Shown piece after piece: positions 43,301-58,300 of a stretch of DNA of 64,000 nucleotides; position 1 is the first letter of the stretch, and each line of letters opens with the position of its first letter. The stretch is from Limnomonas spitsbergensis (Eukaryota; Chlorophyta; Chlorophyceae; Chlamydomonadales), in assembly GCA_037349105.1 (NCBI GenBank), contig JAYJMM010000041.1, forward strand, positions 6,322,501 through 6,386,500. The letters run 5' to 3'. The notes beneath the pieces are model-generated. The model did not search any database. It saw only the letters and a program-made list of their open reading frames with translations, and was not told where the DNA came from. Position numbers and translations under genes: made by a program.

Positions 43301-46300
43301 CCGCATATCTTTCGAGCGGTCCATTTGGGTCCCAGAGGCCCATGAGAGGCCCATAGCGCCTCTACCTGCCGGAACCCGAATGGACCGCTGAAAAAAAAGG
43401 CCCCACGTGTTTTCAAGCTTGGGTCATTTGGGCCCCAGCAGGTAGAGGCGCTATGCGCCTCTACCGGCTGGAAGCCGAATGGAACAGGTGCAGCGGATTG
43501 CCACAGGGCTTATAATTGGGGTTGTACGGCAACTCTAAACCCTCAACCCTCAACTATTTATAAATAAATATAATAAATTATCCACCCTGAGGCGTAGGTT
43601 AGGGAAGCCACCCTTTTGTGCCGTAGGAATAGGTGGGCTCAAAACTGAACCCTAAGCCTTTAAGCCTTCAACCCTTTTACAACAAGTCTAAACCCTCAAC
43701 CCTCATCCCTCAACCCTCATCCCTCAACCCTCATCCCTCAACTCATCACCCAAGCCTCTAGAACCCGAGAGCCCGAGCCCGCAGTGTCGCCACTCTTGCT
43801 GACTGCCTGGCTGATTCAAAACCCAGCAGTCTCTTACTGGTCAGATCCGCCACCGGATCTAACTGGTCGGATCTGCCACCGGATCTGGCAGCTTGTATCT
43901 GCGACCGAATCTGACAGCTTGTCCCTCCCCCCGGATCCGCAACCAGGACGTCAAGAGCGGATATACGCACGGGGCGTTCGAGGGCATCTTGCGACTTGGG
44001 GTTGGCGGGACAGCTGAAGCCGAAGCCTTAGGTGCGCACCAATGTCACTGCCTTCCAGTGTAATACTGTAATGTCCAGCGATCTTTCATTACACAAATAG
44101 CCGCAGCCCCCGCCTACCAGCGACGTGCACGCGCACGTGCACGTGAAAGAAGGAGAGCAAGAAACCAGGAACGGCGCCTGCGCTGCAATAAATTAACGTC
44201 GTAGCGAACGCTGAGCGGAAAGGGCGGGAAGCCGTGCACCCTTGAATGCTTAAGCAATGAGGCGTGCTGCGCATGCGTTGCGGTCACGGGGGCATGGAGA
44301 TGGGGGCGATTCTTTTGCGAATTCAAGTTTACGCCTTGGTCTTGTGCTGATGCTGTCGCTGTTGGTACTGCTTCAGTTTCTGCTACTCATGATGCTGCTC
44401 ATGTTTCTACTCCTACTTCTGTTGCCCATGCTGTTGTTGCCGCTGATGCTGTTGCTTGCTGCTGTCTTTGTCGACGAACCCAGATGCCGGCGATGACGAT
44501 ACTGGCGGCGGCCCTGTGGGAAGCTTCAACACCCAGAAGGCGGCCGTGTTCTGGTCCCAACACGTGTTCGTCAAGACGTTCTATGAGCGGCGCAGGTGTG
44601 GAAAAACTGAGCCATAGACCCGTAATCATAGATCCTGAACTCTTCACCTTAAACCCTTTAACCTTAACCCTAAACCCTCAATCCTAAACTGAGCCCTAAA
44701 CCCGTAACCCTATATCCTGAACTCTAAACCTTAAACCCTTTAAACTAAACCCTTAACCCTAAAACCTTGACTAGGCGGGGTCTGGAAGGGAAACAGTTCC
44801 CGTCGCTCCTTGTCCTGATGTTATTGGCTGCATGGGCAGCATGGAGCATTTTTGCGAGTTTGTATGGTCCAGCGGAGCATTCCATTTGATGCATGGGGCA
44901 GGTGCCTGTAAACAGCAGTGAATTTGGCAGTGCAGGTTAAGCATATGCCCATCTGTACTGCATTGTACTGTATTGTAGTGCATTATATTGTAATGTATTG
45001 TACTGTAGTGCACTGTATTGTACCGAATTGTACTGTATTGTGCCACGTTGTCGATACAATCTGGCTGTACGTATAAAAACTCTGGGATTCATGACTTCAA
45101 GTTTGTGTGAGTGCACACAGACGGCTAGCCAAGTTCTGCACCTTGTGCTGTGAGCTCGAAATTCAAATTTAAAACCTCAATTTTCTTAATCCTGAAAAAA
45201 AATCATGTTAGGGTTTAGGGTTTAGGGTTGCACCGCCTCCATGCTCAGCTGGCCGGCCATGTTCTGAAATTTCTGTGACCAAGCGCTACTGCTGTACGTG
45301 TTGTTAGCCCCATCCCAGTGGCATGCTTAACGTTCGAATTTGAATTTTGAATTTTAACAATCTGACGATGCACGTATTCATCCGCAGCTGGCTTGCCAAG
45401 GCCTATGCCTTCTATAGCATCTTCTGCAGCCAAGCACAGCTGCCACACATGCTCATCGCCCCCTCCTCATGGCATGCCCCAATTTGAATTTTAAATTTTG
45501 GATTTTTCAAGATCTGACGAGGCATACATTCCTCCACAGCTGGCTTGTGATGTTCCGCGCCTTCTACCGCGTCTTCTGTGTCCAAGCCCTGTTACTGCAC
45601 GTGCTCATTGCTGCCGCCTACACCGAGGGCGGCTGGTCCGAGCGTCCCGCCTGGAACGCAATGAGCTCAGCCGTCATCTCGCACGCCTTCTTCGCTCTTA
45701 TGGAGCGGTACTCCAACATGTGGATGAACAGGTATGAAATGGTGTACAGGGATGGAGTGGCTAGGTGTGGAAACGTGTGAATATCATTTGAGTTTGGCGA
45801 TCTCCATCTCATTGAGCGGTAGTCCACCCTGTGAAGGAACAGGTGTGGGTGCATGTAAAGGTTTGGAATTGAAAGGTGTGGAATAGTGGGCAAACTTGGC
45901 ATTTCAAATTCAAATCGGTCATCTTACAGAATTTTTAAACAGGCACCAGGCAGAGCTGGGCTTGGATGAGCATTTCAAACCTAGCATTTCAAATTCAAAC
46001 CTGCCATAAATTGAAACTGTCAAACAGGGACCATGGAAACCAGGTCGGACTGGGCTTGAATGCACATTTAAAATCTGACATCAAAAATCCAGTTGTGCCA
46101 TTTTTCAAAATTGCCAAGGCCGGACTTGGCTTCAAATTCAAATCTGGCATTTTAAATCTAAACATAGGTATGCTCTGTCAACCTGCCCGACAGGTCCTGG
46201 AAAAAGGGTTTAGGGCTTAGTAGGGTCAAGAATCCTAATCCTAAACCCTGCACGAGGGCCCTGTGAAAAAGACCCAGATGGAGAAAAAACTGGGCGTTTA

Positions 46301-49300
46301 AGTGCATTTTAGACCTGAGATTTCATTTTCAAATTTGAATATGCCCTCTGACAACCAGGCGCCAGGCGGACCCGGTGGAAACGCAGAAGGCGGGCTGGGC
46401 TTGGATGCGCGGAAAGACGGGACAAAAGGGAAAGAGGTGCGGGGTTCGCGGGGTGCGCATGGGGGGGAGAGGGGGAGGAGTTAAGGCAGCATCAGGAGGG
46501 GGAGAGGAGGGGGAGGAGGGGGAGGAGGGGGGGGAGGGGAAGGAGGTGAAGGAGGGGGAGAGGGGGGTGGGGGAGGAAGAGGATGGGGTGTAGCGGTGGG
46601 AGGTGAGGAGGGGTGCAGCGGGAGGAGAGGTCAGACGGGAAAAGGGAAGGACAAGAAAGAGCTGGTTGCAGTGGGAAGAGGGTCGTGATTGGAGAGAGGT
46701 GGGGGGTTCAGCGGGATGAGGGGGCGGAGCGAGGGTAGCATTAGGGAGGGCAAAGCGGGGAAGAGTTGCAGATGCAGATGCAGCAGGGGCTGGGAGGAGG
46801 TGTGAGATATATTAGCTTGAACCAGGAGGAGGGGGCGGAGCGAGGGCAGAATTCGGAGGGGCAAGGCTGGTAAGAGGGACAGATAGGGTGCAGCACAATA
46901 CAGCGGTAGGAGGGGGTGCAGTGGGGGAGATGGAGGAGGGGGAGGGAGGGTAGAGGTGAGGTGAGGTGAGGTGCAGCGAGGGTAGTGTAAGGGGAGGGGG
47001 AGATTCGGGTTTATGGTTTAGGGTCTAGGGTCTAGGTTTAAGGGTTTAGGGTTGAGGGGTTAGGGTTAAGGGTTTCGGAGGGTGGGATTAGGAGGGGCGA
47101 GGGCTGCGGTGTGCAGCAGGAGGAGGGGGTGGAGGGTACGGAGAAGCAAGATGGGAAAGAGGTGCAGGATGCAGCTGGAGGAGGGGGGGGAGAATGCGGG
47201 CACCGTCAGGAGGGGCAAGACAAGAAGGCGGGAAAGAGATACATCGGGATATAAGTGTTTGGTGACGGCGCAGATGTGGCTATGTATTTTCACCTCGCCC
47301 TCCACACCCCTGTAGGGCATTGCTTTCTTTCGTGCTTTTTGCAAGAGAAGAGGGACGAGGGGGGGGAAGGGGAAGGAACGGGTGTGGAGGCGAGAGGCCT
47401 TGAAGAAGGAGGCGTTTGGAGTGCAGCTGGCTTTTAGCTGACTTGTAGCTTACTTATAGCTGGCTTTTAGCTGACTCAAAAACGAAGACAAAACCATACC
47501 TATCGCCGCACCCAGCAGGGCTTTGAAACCCGCGCAAGCCGCATCTCCCGAAGACACTTTCGACAGCGAGCCCTCCGCCGAGGACACCACTGCCGGCGAC
47601 GCAGGCGACGACGAGGCGGAGTGCGCGCTGGCGGCCGCACGGCGGCTGCGCCGCGCCGCGCCGCCGCTGGAGGGCGCGCCGCTGTGGGGCATTTTCGGGC
47701 CGTTGGAGCGCCTGCTTTTGTTCGTGGGCCTGCTGGCGCTGTTTGTGCTGCAGTACATGCCGCAACTCGGGTCCCTGCAGGAGCTGGCGGTACAGTACTG
47801 GCTGTATGCTGCCGGAGGATATACAGCTATGGTGCTGATCCACGGTGAGGGCAGACTATGTAAACCCCTAACCTGCAACATGAACCCTTAACCCTAAACC
47901 TTAACCTACGGCGGACTCTCTTAACCTCTAACCTGCATCATGAACCCTAAACCCTAAACCCTAAACTAGGGCAGACCCTCTAAACCTCTAGCCTGCAACA
48001 TGAGCCCTAAACCCTAAACCCTAAGTTGGGCAGACTATTTGAACCCCTGACATGCAACATAAACCCTAAACCACAAACCCTTGACTAGGGCAGAATCTCT
48101 TAACCCCGAACCTGCAACTTAAACCCTCGACCCTCGACCCTCGACCCTCGACCCTCGACCCTCGACCCTCGACCCTCGACCCTCGACCCTCGACCCTCGA
48201 CCCTCGACCCTCGACCCTCGACCCTCGACCCTCGACCCTCGACCCTCGACCCTCGACCCTCGACCCTCGACCCTCGACCCTCGACCCTCGACCCTCGACC
48301 CTCGACCCTCGACCCTCGACCCTCGACCCTCGACCCTCGACCCTCGACCCTCGACCCTCGACCCTCGACCCTCGACCCTCGACCCTCGACCCTCGACCCT
48401 CGACCCTCGACCCTCGACCCTCGACCCTCGACCCTCGACCCTCGACCCTCGACCCTCGACCCTCGACCCTCGACCCTCGACCCTCGACCCTCGACCCTCG
48501 ACCCTCGACCCTCGACCCTCGACCCTCGACCCTCGACCCTCGACCCTCGACCCTCGACCCTCGACCCTCGACCCTCGACCCTCGACCCTCGACCCTCGAC
48601 CCTCGACCCTCGACCCTCGACCCTCGACCCTCGACCCTCGACCCTCGACCCTCGACCCTCGACCCTCGACCCTCGACCCTCGACCCTCGACCCTCGACCC
48701 TCGACCCTCGACCCTCGACCCTCGACCCTCGACCCTCGACCCTCGACCCTCGACCCTCGACCCTCGACCCTCGACCCTCGACCCTCGACCCTCGACCCTC
48801 GACCCTCGACCCTCGACCCTCGACCCTCGACCCTCGACCCTCGACCCTCGACCCTCGACCCTCGACCCTCGACCCTCGACCCTCGACCCTCGACCCTCGA
48901 CCCTCGACCCTCGACCCTCGACCCTCGACCCTCGACCCTCGACCCTCGAACCTCGAACGTCGACCCTCGACCCTCGACCCTCGACCCTCGACCCTCGACC
49001 CTCGACCCTCGACCCTCGACCCTCGACCCTCGACCCTCGACCCTCGACCCTCGACCCTCGACCCTCGACCCTCGACCCTCGACCCTCGACCCTCGACCCT
49101 CGACCCTCGACCCTCGACCCTCGACCCTCGACCCTCGACCCTCGACCCTCGACCCTCGACCCTCGACCCTCGACCCTCGACCCTCGACCCTCGACCCTCG
49201 ACCCTCGACCCTCGACCCTCGACCCTCGACCCTCGACCCTCGACCCTCGACCCTCGACCCTCGACCCTCGACCCTCGACCCTCGACCCTCGACCCTCGAC

Positions 49301-52300
49301 CCTCGACCCTCGACCCTCGACCCTCGACCCTCGACCCTCGACCCTCGACCCTCGACCCTCGACCCTCGACCCTCGACCCGACCCTCGACCCTCGACCCTC
49401 GACCCTCGACCCTCGACCCTCGACCCTCGACCCTCGACCCTCGACCCTCGACCCTCGACCCTCGACCCTCGACCCTCGACCCTCGACCCTCGACCCTCGA
49501 CCCTCGACCCTCGACCCTCGACCCTCGACCCTCGACCCTCGACCCTCGACCCTCGACCCTCGACCCTCGACCCTCGACCCTCGACCCTCGACCCTCGACC
49601 CTCGACCCTCGACCCTCGACCCTCGACCCTCGACCCTCGACCCTCGACCCTCGACCCTCGACCCTCGACCCTCGACCCTCGACCCTCGACCCTCGACCCT
49701 CGACCCTCGACCCTCGACCCTCGACCCTCGACCCTCGACCCTCGACCCTCGACCCTCGACCCTCGACCCTCGACCCTCGACCCTCGACCCTCGACCCTCG
49801 ACCCTCGACCCTCGACCCTCGACCCTCGACCCTCGACCCTCGACCCTCGACCCTCGACCCTCGACCCTCGACCCTCGACCCTCGACCCTCGACCCTCGAC
49901 CCTCGACCCTCGACCCTCGACCCTCGACCCTCGACCCTCGACCCTCGACCCTCGACCCTCGACCCTCGACCCTCGACCCTCGACCCTCGACCCTCGACCC
50001 TCGACCCTCGACCCTCGACCCTCGACCCTCGACCCTCGACCCTCGACCCTCGACCCTCGACCCTCGACCCTCGACCCTCGACCCTCGACCCTCGACCCTC
50101 GACCCTCGACCCTCGACCCTCGACCCTCGACCCTCGACCCTCGACCCTCGACCCTCGACCCTCGACCCTCGACCCTCGACCCTCGACCCTCGACCCTCGA
50201 CCCTCGACCCTCGACCCTCGACCCTCGACCCTCGACCCTCGACCCTCGACCCTCGACCCTCGACCCTCGACCCTCGACCCTCGACCCTCGACCCTCGACC
50301 CTCGACCCTCGACCCTCGACCCTCGACCCTCGACCCTCGACCCTCGACCCTCGACCCTCGACCCTCGACCCTCGACCCTCGACCCTCGACCCTCGACCCT
50401 CGACCCTCGACCCTCGACCCTCGACCCTCGACCCTCGACCCTCGACCCTCGACCCTCGACCCTCGACCCTCGACCCTCGACCCTCGACCCTCGACCCTCG
50501 ACCCTCGACCCTCGACCCTCGACCCTCGACCCTCGACCCTCGACCCTCGACCCTCGACCCTCGACCCTCGACCCTCGACCCTCGACCCTCGACCCTCGAC
50601 CCTCGACCCTCGACCCTCGACCCTCGACCCTCGACCCTCGACCCTCGACCCTCGACCCTCGACCCTCGACCCTCGACCCTCGACCCTCGACCCTCGACCC
50701 TCGACCCTCGACCCTCGACCCTCGACCCTCGACCCTCGACCCTCGACCCTCGACCCTCGACCCTCGACCCTCGACCCTCGACCCTCGACCCTCGACCCTC
50801 GACCCTCGACCCTCGACCCTCGACCCTCGACCCTCGACCCTCGACCCTCGACCCTCGACCCTCGACCCTCGACCCTCGACCCTCGACCCTCGACCCTCGA
50901 CCCTCGACCCTCGACCCTCGACCCTCGACCCTCGACCCTCGACCCTCGACCCTCGACCCTCGACCCTCGACCCTCGACCCTCGACCCTCGACCCTCGACC
51001 CTCGACCCTCGACCCTCGACCCTCGACCCTCGACCCTCGACCCTCGACCCTCGACCCTCGACCCTCGACCCTCGACCCTCGACCCTCGACCCTCGACCCT
51101 CGACCCTCGACCCTCGACCCTCGACCCTCGACCCTCGACCCTCGACCCTCGACCCTCGACCCTCGACCCTCGACCCTCGACCCTCGACCCTCGACCCTCG
51201 ACCCTCGACCCTCGACCCTCGACCCTCGACCCTCGACCCTCGACCCTCGACCCTCGACCCTCGACCCTCGACCCTCGACCCTCGACCCTCGACCCTCGAC
51301 CCTCGACCCTCGACCCTCGACCCTCGACCCTCGACCCTCGACCCTCGACCCTCGACCCTCGACCCTCGACCCTCGACCCTCGACCCTCGACCCTCGACCC
51401 TCGACCCTCGACCCTCGACCCTCGACCCTCGACCCTCGACCCTCGACCCTCGACCCTCGACCCTCGACCCTCGACCCTCGACCCTCGACCCTCGACCCTC
51501 GACCCTCGACCCTCGACCCTCGACCCTCGACCCTCGACCCTCGACCCTCGACCCTCGACCCTCGACCCTCGACCCTCGACCCTCGACCCTCGACCCTCGA
51601 CCCTCGACCCTCGACCCTCGACCCTCGACCCTCGACCCTCGACCCTCGACCCTCGACCCTCGACCCTCGACCCTCGACCCTCGACCCTCGACCCTCGACC
51701 CTCGACCCTCGACCCTCGACCCTCGACCCTCGACCCTCGACCCTCGACCCTCGACCCTCGACCCTCGACCCTCGACCCTCGACCCTCGACCCTCGACCCT
51801 CGACCCTCGACCCTCGACCCTCGACCCTCGACCCTCGACCCTCGACCCTCGACCCTCGACCCTCGACCCTCGACCCTCGACCCTCGACCCTCGACCCTCG
51901 ACCCTCGACCCTCGACCCTCGACCCTCGACCCTCGACCCTCGACCCTCGACCCTCGACCCTCGACCCTCGACCCTCGACCCTCGACCCTCGACCCTCGAC
52001 CCTCGACCCTCGACCCTCGACCCTCGACCCTCGACCCTCGACCCTCGACCCTCGACCCTCGACCCTCGACCCTCGACCCTCGACCCTCGACCCTCGACCC
52101 TCGACCCTCGACCCTCGACCCTCGACCCTCGACACTTGGCCCTTGGCTTTCCTCCCTCCTGATATTTCCCTGGAAATGACAGTCACCCATTTTTTGGGTT
52201 CAGGGTTCCTTTAAGTCCGTGAGACTCTGCACTCCTGAGGGGAGGACACCCCCTCTCCTCTGCCCCCCCACTCCTTCCTTCAAACGCTCCTCCCCATACC

Positions 52301-55300
52301 CCTCTCTCCAGGCCTCTTCACCACCCGTGACGGCTACACCGTGAGGGGAGGACACTCCCTCCCCCTTTCCCCACTCCCTCCAAACGCTCCTCCCCATGCC
52401 CCCATACCTATATCTCCAGCCCTCCTCACCACCCGTGATGGCTACACCGTTGGCATCAGCATAGCGTTGTGTATGCTTCGCTTCTTCTCTTCATACACAT
52501 TATAGCGGTACACCCTAAACTCTTGCCCCTCCCCCCTCCCTCCAGGCCTCCTCACCACCCGTGACGGCTACACCGTTGGCATCAGCAGTGCGTTGCGTCT
52601 ACCCCGATTCTTCTCCTCTCACAGCTCCCGTCCCCGCCCCGCCTACTGGATGTGTGGCGACTTGGGCATCGGCTGGCGCGACTACTCGGTGTTGGTCCTG
52701 TTTTGGCTGTTGTGCTTGGCCATCAAGAGTCTCTTTGACTACTTTGTTCTCTGGAGGGTGAGTCTGAAGATGTTTAGGGTTTAGGGTTTAGGGTTTAGGG
52801 TTACGACCCCAGCATCCTGGATGTGTGGCGTTTGAGGCTTTGTGTCGTTTAATTTGTCTATGTTGTCAAGGTTTAGGCTTCAAGGTTCAAGATTGAGGGT
52901 GCAGGGTTCTGAGTTTAGACCCTCAGTCCAGTGGCTGTGTGTGTTGAGGGTTTAGGATGTTAATGGTTTAGCCCCACACATACTGGATGTGTGCGTACAT
53001 GGGCATTGGACGGGTGACGGGTGACGGGTGACGGGTGGTGTTCTGGCCTCTTTGCTTGACGATTGAAGGCCCTTTGAAAATGCTGTGCTGGCAAAGATGC
53101 GGTGTAGGGATCAAGGTCAAAGGTGAGGGTTCAGGTTTTAAATGCGTGGTTGAGTCTGATGCTGTGTGGCTAGGACTGGTTCTCTTCTTTCACTGCTGAT
53201 CAATGGCCTGTTTAAGGTTAAGGGATTAAGGGTTTACGGGTTTAAGGTCTAGGGTCAAGGGTTTGAGGATTTCAGGTTAAATGTTTAGGGTTTAAGGTTC
53301 AAGGTGTAGGGTTAGGAATGGTCCTGTCCTGGCTTCTGCTTTCACTGCTGATCAAAGGCCTGTTTGAGTACTTTGTGTTGTGGAAGGTGCGGCCCGGGGT
53401 TTAAATTCAAAGTGTGGCAGGACTTGGAGTTACCGTCGTGGTTTATAGCCTCCTTACATATACTTTGTGATCTAGAAGGTGCGGGTTTAGGGTTTAGGGT
53501 TCAGGGTTTAGGTTCAGTTATACTGTCGTGCCGTTAGTAGAGCGCCGACCGTCAAATGAACGCCCTGCAACTGTCAACTTCCAACTGCCAACTCTGAAAC
53601 TCTGCACCCTCCCTTGCGCCGCAGCCGACGGTGGTCCCCGTGAAGCTCCTCCTCAACAACACGGACCTGTGGCTGCCGTGCAATCGTCAAGAGCTCATCC
53701 CCTCACTGCCCATCCCGTGTGTCGATGGAGTGTGGCTACTCATCGTGGTCCGGTGAGGCTGTTCAGGGGAATACTCCCAGGTGGGTCAAGGGTTACGGTT
53801 GGTGGTTTGGGGCTAATGGTTTGGGGTTACTCCAACCCCTAACTTCTTAGCCCTAAACCCTAAACCCACCCTGTACAAATTGTGGCCTCTGTCTGGCCTG
53901 CCTCTGGGGCCTGTTACCCCCCTCCCTCCCTCCCTCACCATGGCCTGCCTCCCCTCCTCCCTTGGCCTACCTATTTAAACTGCCTATGGGGTCTGTTTAC
54001 TCTGCCTCCCTGGCCTGTCTGCCTGGCCTGCCTCTGGGGCCTGCCCCCCTCCTCCCCTGGCCTGTCTGACTGGCCTGCCTCTGGGGCCTGTCTACCCTGC
54101 CCCCCTGGCCTGTCTGTGTGAGCTGCCTCTGGGGCCTGTCTACCATATTCCTTGGCCTGTCCCCCTGACCTGTCTGTCTGGCCTGCCTCTGGGGCCTGTC
54201 TACCCCCCCCCCCCCCCTGGCCTACCTGCCTGCCTGGCTTTCCTCTGGGGCCTGTCTATCCTCCCTTCCTGGCATGCCTGTCTGGTCTTCCTCTAGAGCC
54301 TGTCTACCCCACCCCCCCTGGCGTGCCTGTGTGAGTCGCCTCTGGGGCCTGCCCACCCATTCTCCCTGGCCTGCCTTCTGACCAACTGGTCTGCCCCTGG
54401 ATCCCTCACAGGTCGTATTAGTCATCTTCGGTGTGGTGCGCGGCCTGACCACCCTGGACGTCGGCGTTGTTGAGGACTTCCAAGCATTGGTCAGAGAGTT
54501 TCACAGGTAATGGGAAAGGAAGGGACAGGGAAGGGAGGGACACAGGTAATGAGGAGGAAGGGACAGGGAAGAGAGGGACACAGGCGAGAGTGTCCTTTGG
54601 GGTACTGAACCTACTCTAGCATGTGGCTGCTGGATTTTGGCCTTGTGGGGGACTTCCAGGCGCTGCTCAGATGGCTCCACAAGTGATGGGAATGAAGGGA
54701 GGGACAGGAAAGGGATTTTCATAGGTGAGTGCATGGTAGCACACTTCGTCCATCCATCTCTGGGCCAATTTAGGGTTAAGTAATCTTTTGAAACGTCATG
54801 GCGCAGCCCGGGATCCGATTGTAATGAGATCCGAGGGCTGTCGAAAGCAATCTCCCCGCCTGCTTCTTAGGAATAAAGCGGCGCAGACACAGCTTTTCTG
54901 CATTGCTTCATTCTGACTGTGATAGTGTTGGACTCTGACTCTGACACCGTTAAAGAAAGACCCAGGTGTAACGCTATATGGTGTCTCTTGCGCAGCAAAT
55001 AGTGATGTTTTGACTGAAGAACCGTAAAATTACGCCTTAATGAGGCCAATGGCTATTGCCCAACCCTGATTCTGACCCTCGTGCCCTTGTGCGGCGCTGT
55101 GTCTTTTCTATATCCCGTCCAAGGGTTCCTTATAACGAGGGTTCAAGGGTTACTTGGACGATATTGCGCGAGCCCTGCTGCTATGGTGGATGAACATCAT
55201 GTCCAGAGGACATTCAAAAGTATTTATCTTTTCAATGTTGGATTTCAAATATCAAAATCCAAGTTTCTCAAAATGAAATTATTTGAAAACACCGTTGCCC

Positions 55301-58300
55301 AGAGCCCCACTGCTGTGGTGGACGAAGATCATGTCAGGGAGGGATTCGATCCTTATTCAAATTTCAAAAGATTTCAAAACTCCGCTGCGCAGAGCCTCCC
55401 TGCTGTGGTGGATGAAGATCATGTCAGGGAGGAATTCGAACCTTATTCAAATTTCAAAATATTTCAAAACTCCGCTGCGCAGGGCCCCCTTGCTGTGGTG
55501 GATGAAGATCATGTCCGGACAGGGCTGCCGGAACTCCCTTGCCATCATCTCCGGCCGCAGGTAGGATCCGATACAGCACAGTCTTTCTTTTTCCGGCCAC
55601 CCGGCCATCTTCGGCAGGCCGCCCCACGGCCGCCAATGGCCAGATTGGGACCAAAAGTGGACCGGCTGCCGGCCCAAGCAGCATTGCTGGCCACACCTGG
55701 GGTCTTGGGAAAAAGGCCAGAGTGTAGCTGACATGTAGCTGAGTCACGCAAAAGGAAAGGCTGATGCAGTGCCGGAAGCATTCAAAACCGCCAAGGGAGC
55801 AATGATGGATCCCATTCTGCCGCAGTGCTTGAATGATCAATACATGCATTGTACCCTTGCTAGTATCCTTCAACGGATCACCCTTATAACGAAAAAGTGC
55901 GTTTAGCATTCAAATCATGCATAGGGGCAATGCTTGACCCGTTCTGATTTAGTGCTTGCATATTCACGAGCACTCTTTATTTCTTGCACCCTTGCTCGTA
56001 TGCTACCATCAAGCACCATTCACTGTAACATGGATCTGCCAGTGTCATACAGCTGCAAGCACCACCCACCAGTTACCACCACTCACATGTCAGCACCATG
56101 CACCTGTCAACACCACTCACCGGACAGCACCACTCACCTGACAGCACCACTCACCTGTCAGCACTTTTGACTGTAACATGGATATGGCAATGTCATACAG
56201 CTGCAAGCACCACCCACCAGTTACCACCACGCATCGGCCAGCACCACTCACCGACAACATCACTCACCTGGCAGCACCAATCACCTGTCAACACCATTCA
56301 CTGTATCATGGATCTACCAGTACCATACAGCTGCAAACACCACCCACCAGCTACCACCACTCACCTGTCATTACGACTCACCAGGCAACACTGCTCATCC
56401 GTCAGCCCCACTCACCCGGTGACACCACGCACATGAAAGTACCGCCCACCTGACAGCACCGCTCACCTGACATCACCACTCACCTGCCAGCACCACTCAC
56501 CTGCCAACACCACTCATCTGACAGCACCACTCACCTGACAGTACCACTCACCTGACAGTACCACCCACCTGCCAGCACCACTCACCTGTCAGCACCACTC
56601 ACCTGACAGTACCACTCACATGTCAACACCACTCACATGTCAGCACCACTTGCCTGACAGTACCACTCACCTGACAGCACCACTCACCTGCCAGCACCAC
56701 TCACCTGTCAGCACCACTCACCTGCAATTACCACTCACCTGTCAACACCACTCACCTGGCATTACCACTCGTCTATTAGCACCACTCACCTGCCAGCACC
56801 ACTCACCAGACATCACCACTCACACCCAACCAGTATCACCTTACATCACCACTCACACGTGAGCACCACTCACCTACCACCACCACTCACCAAACAACAC
56901 CACTCACATTCAACCACCACTCACCTGCCACACACAGGGGGGATGGTTTCACGCCAGCTGATTGTGGCGATCAGAGCTTGAGCGTTCCAGATGCGGACAC
57001 CGACATCTTGGGGTCACCTGGAAAAGTATTCAGCCCAACGAAACCCAACAGAGGGACCAGCCCAACTGCACACCTGGTGTCATTGTACAACAGGTGCGGA
57101 ATCTGCGTCCTAAACCCTAAACCCTAAGCCCCTAATCCTAAACCCTAAACCATAAGTCCCAAACCTCAAAAGCAATGCAGTATGTGCAATAATCATCTGC
57201 ATGCTTGAGTGGAACGTTACAAGTGTTTCGTTGCTCGGAACTTCGATTACAAGTCGGCCGCTTTTGGCTGGCCAGTTTGGGCAGATCCTTAAATGCTAGT
57301 TGAAGTATGGGGCGCAAGTCAATGCAGGCATCCTGCGCATGATGTTCATAGTGGCTTGCGCCCCATGCTTCAATGGCAAACGAAGGCAGTCTCAAGCATC
57401 AAGGCGTGCATGGGGCCTCCGGCTGGATGCCAGGAGGTAGCTGAAATGTAGCTGGGCCATGAAGTAAATGTAGCTGAAATGTAGCTGAGCCACGGGATAA
57501 CACACAACACACACACCAGCGAAAATTCCGTCCTGAGGGGTTTCAATAGCATGCAGACCCTACACCCTAATCCTCAAACCTGAAACCTGCACACTTGGAC
57601 CTAAACCCTAAACCTCCAATTCTATTTTTATAGGTACCACAGCCAAAACCCTCAATCCTCAACTCAAACCCTGAACCCAAACCCTTGGCCTTAATCTCTT
57701 CACCACAAACCCTTGGAAGTTGGCCTTTAACCCTAAACCCTCGAACCTGAACCCTTAACCTTAAACTCGAAACACGATGCAGGCCGGGCAAACATCACGG
57801 ACGCAATGGAAGCGTCAGCGACAGCTCCATCGCCACCACAGGCAGCCAGCTGGCTGACATGCCCCACTCCCATGTGCGCAAGGCATACATCCAGGTCACC
57901 ATGATGGACCAATCTGACGAGCACGGTGAGACCTAGGTCCACACCTGGTTCACAACTAGTCCACACATGACTTCACACCTGGTTCACACTCAGCACAGAC
58001 CCCTGGACCCAGAACTATGGTCAACATGCCCCACTCCCATGTGCGCAAGGCGAACATCCAGGTCACCATGATGGACCAGTCTGATGAACACGGTGAGACC
58101 GAGGTTCACACCGGGTTCAAACCTATGTCCACACCTGGTTCATACCTGGTTCACACCTATGTTCACACCTGGTTCACACTCAGCACTGAACCCTGGACCC
58201 AGAACTCTGGCCGACATTCCCCACTTCCACGTGTGCAAGGCGTACATCTAGGTCACCATAATGGACTAGTTTGACAAACACAGTGAGACCTAGGTCCACA

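Noticed and set aside
48066..52190. Minus-strand open frame of about 1370 codons of (SRVEGRG)n
   Set aside because: It is simply the heptamer satellite, stop-free in every frame, inside an intron of the plus-strand GSL gene.
55081..55731. 216-codon plus-strand frame with three AVVDEDHVRE repeats
   Set aside because: The repeats are echoes of one exon start. The frame that splices correctly is the other one (APLLWWMKIMSG).
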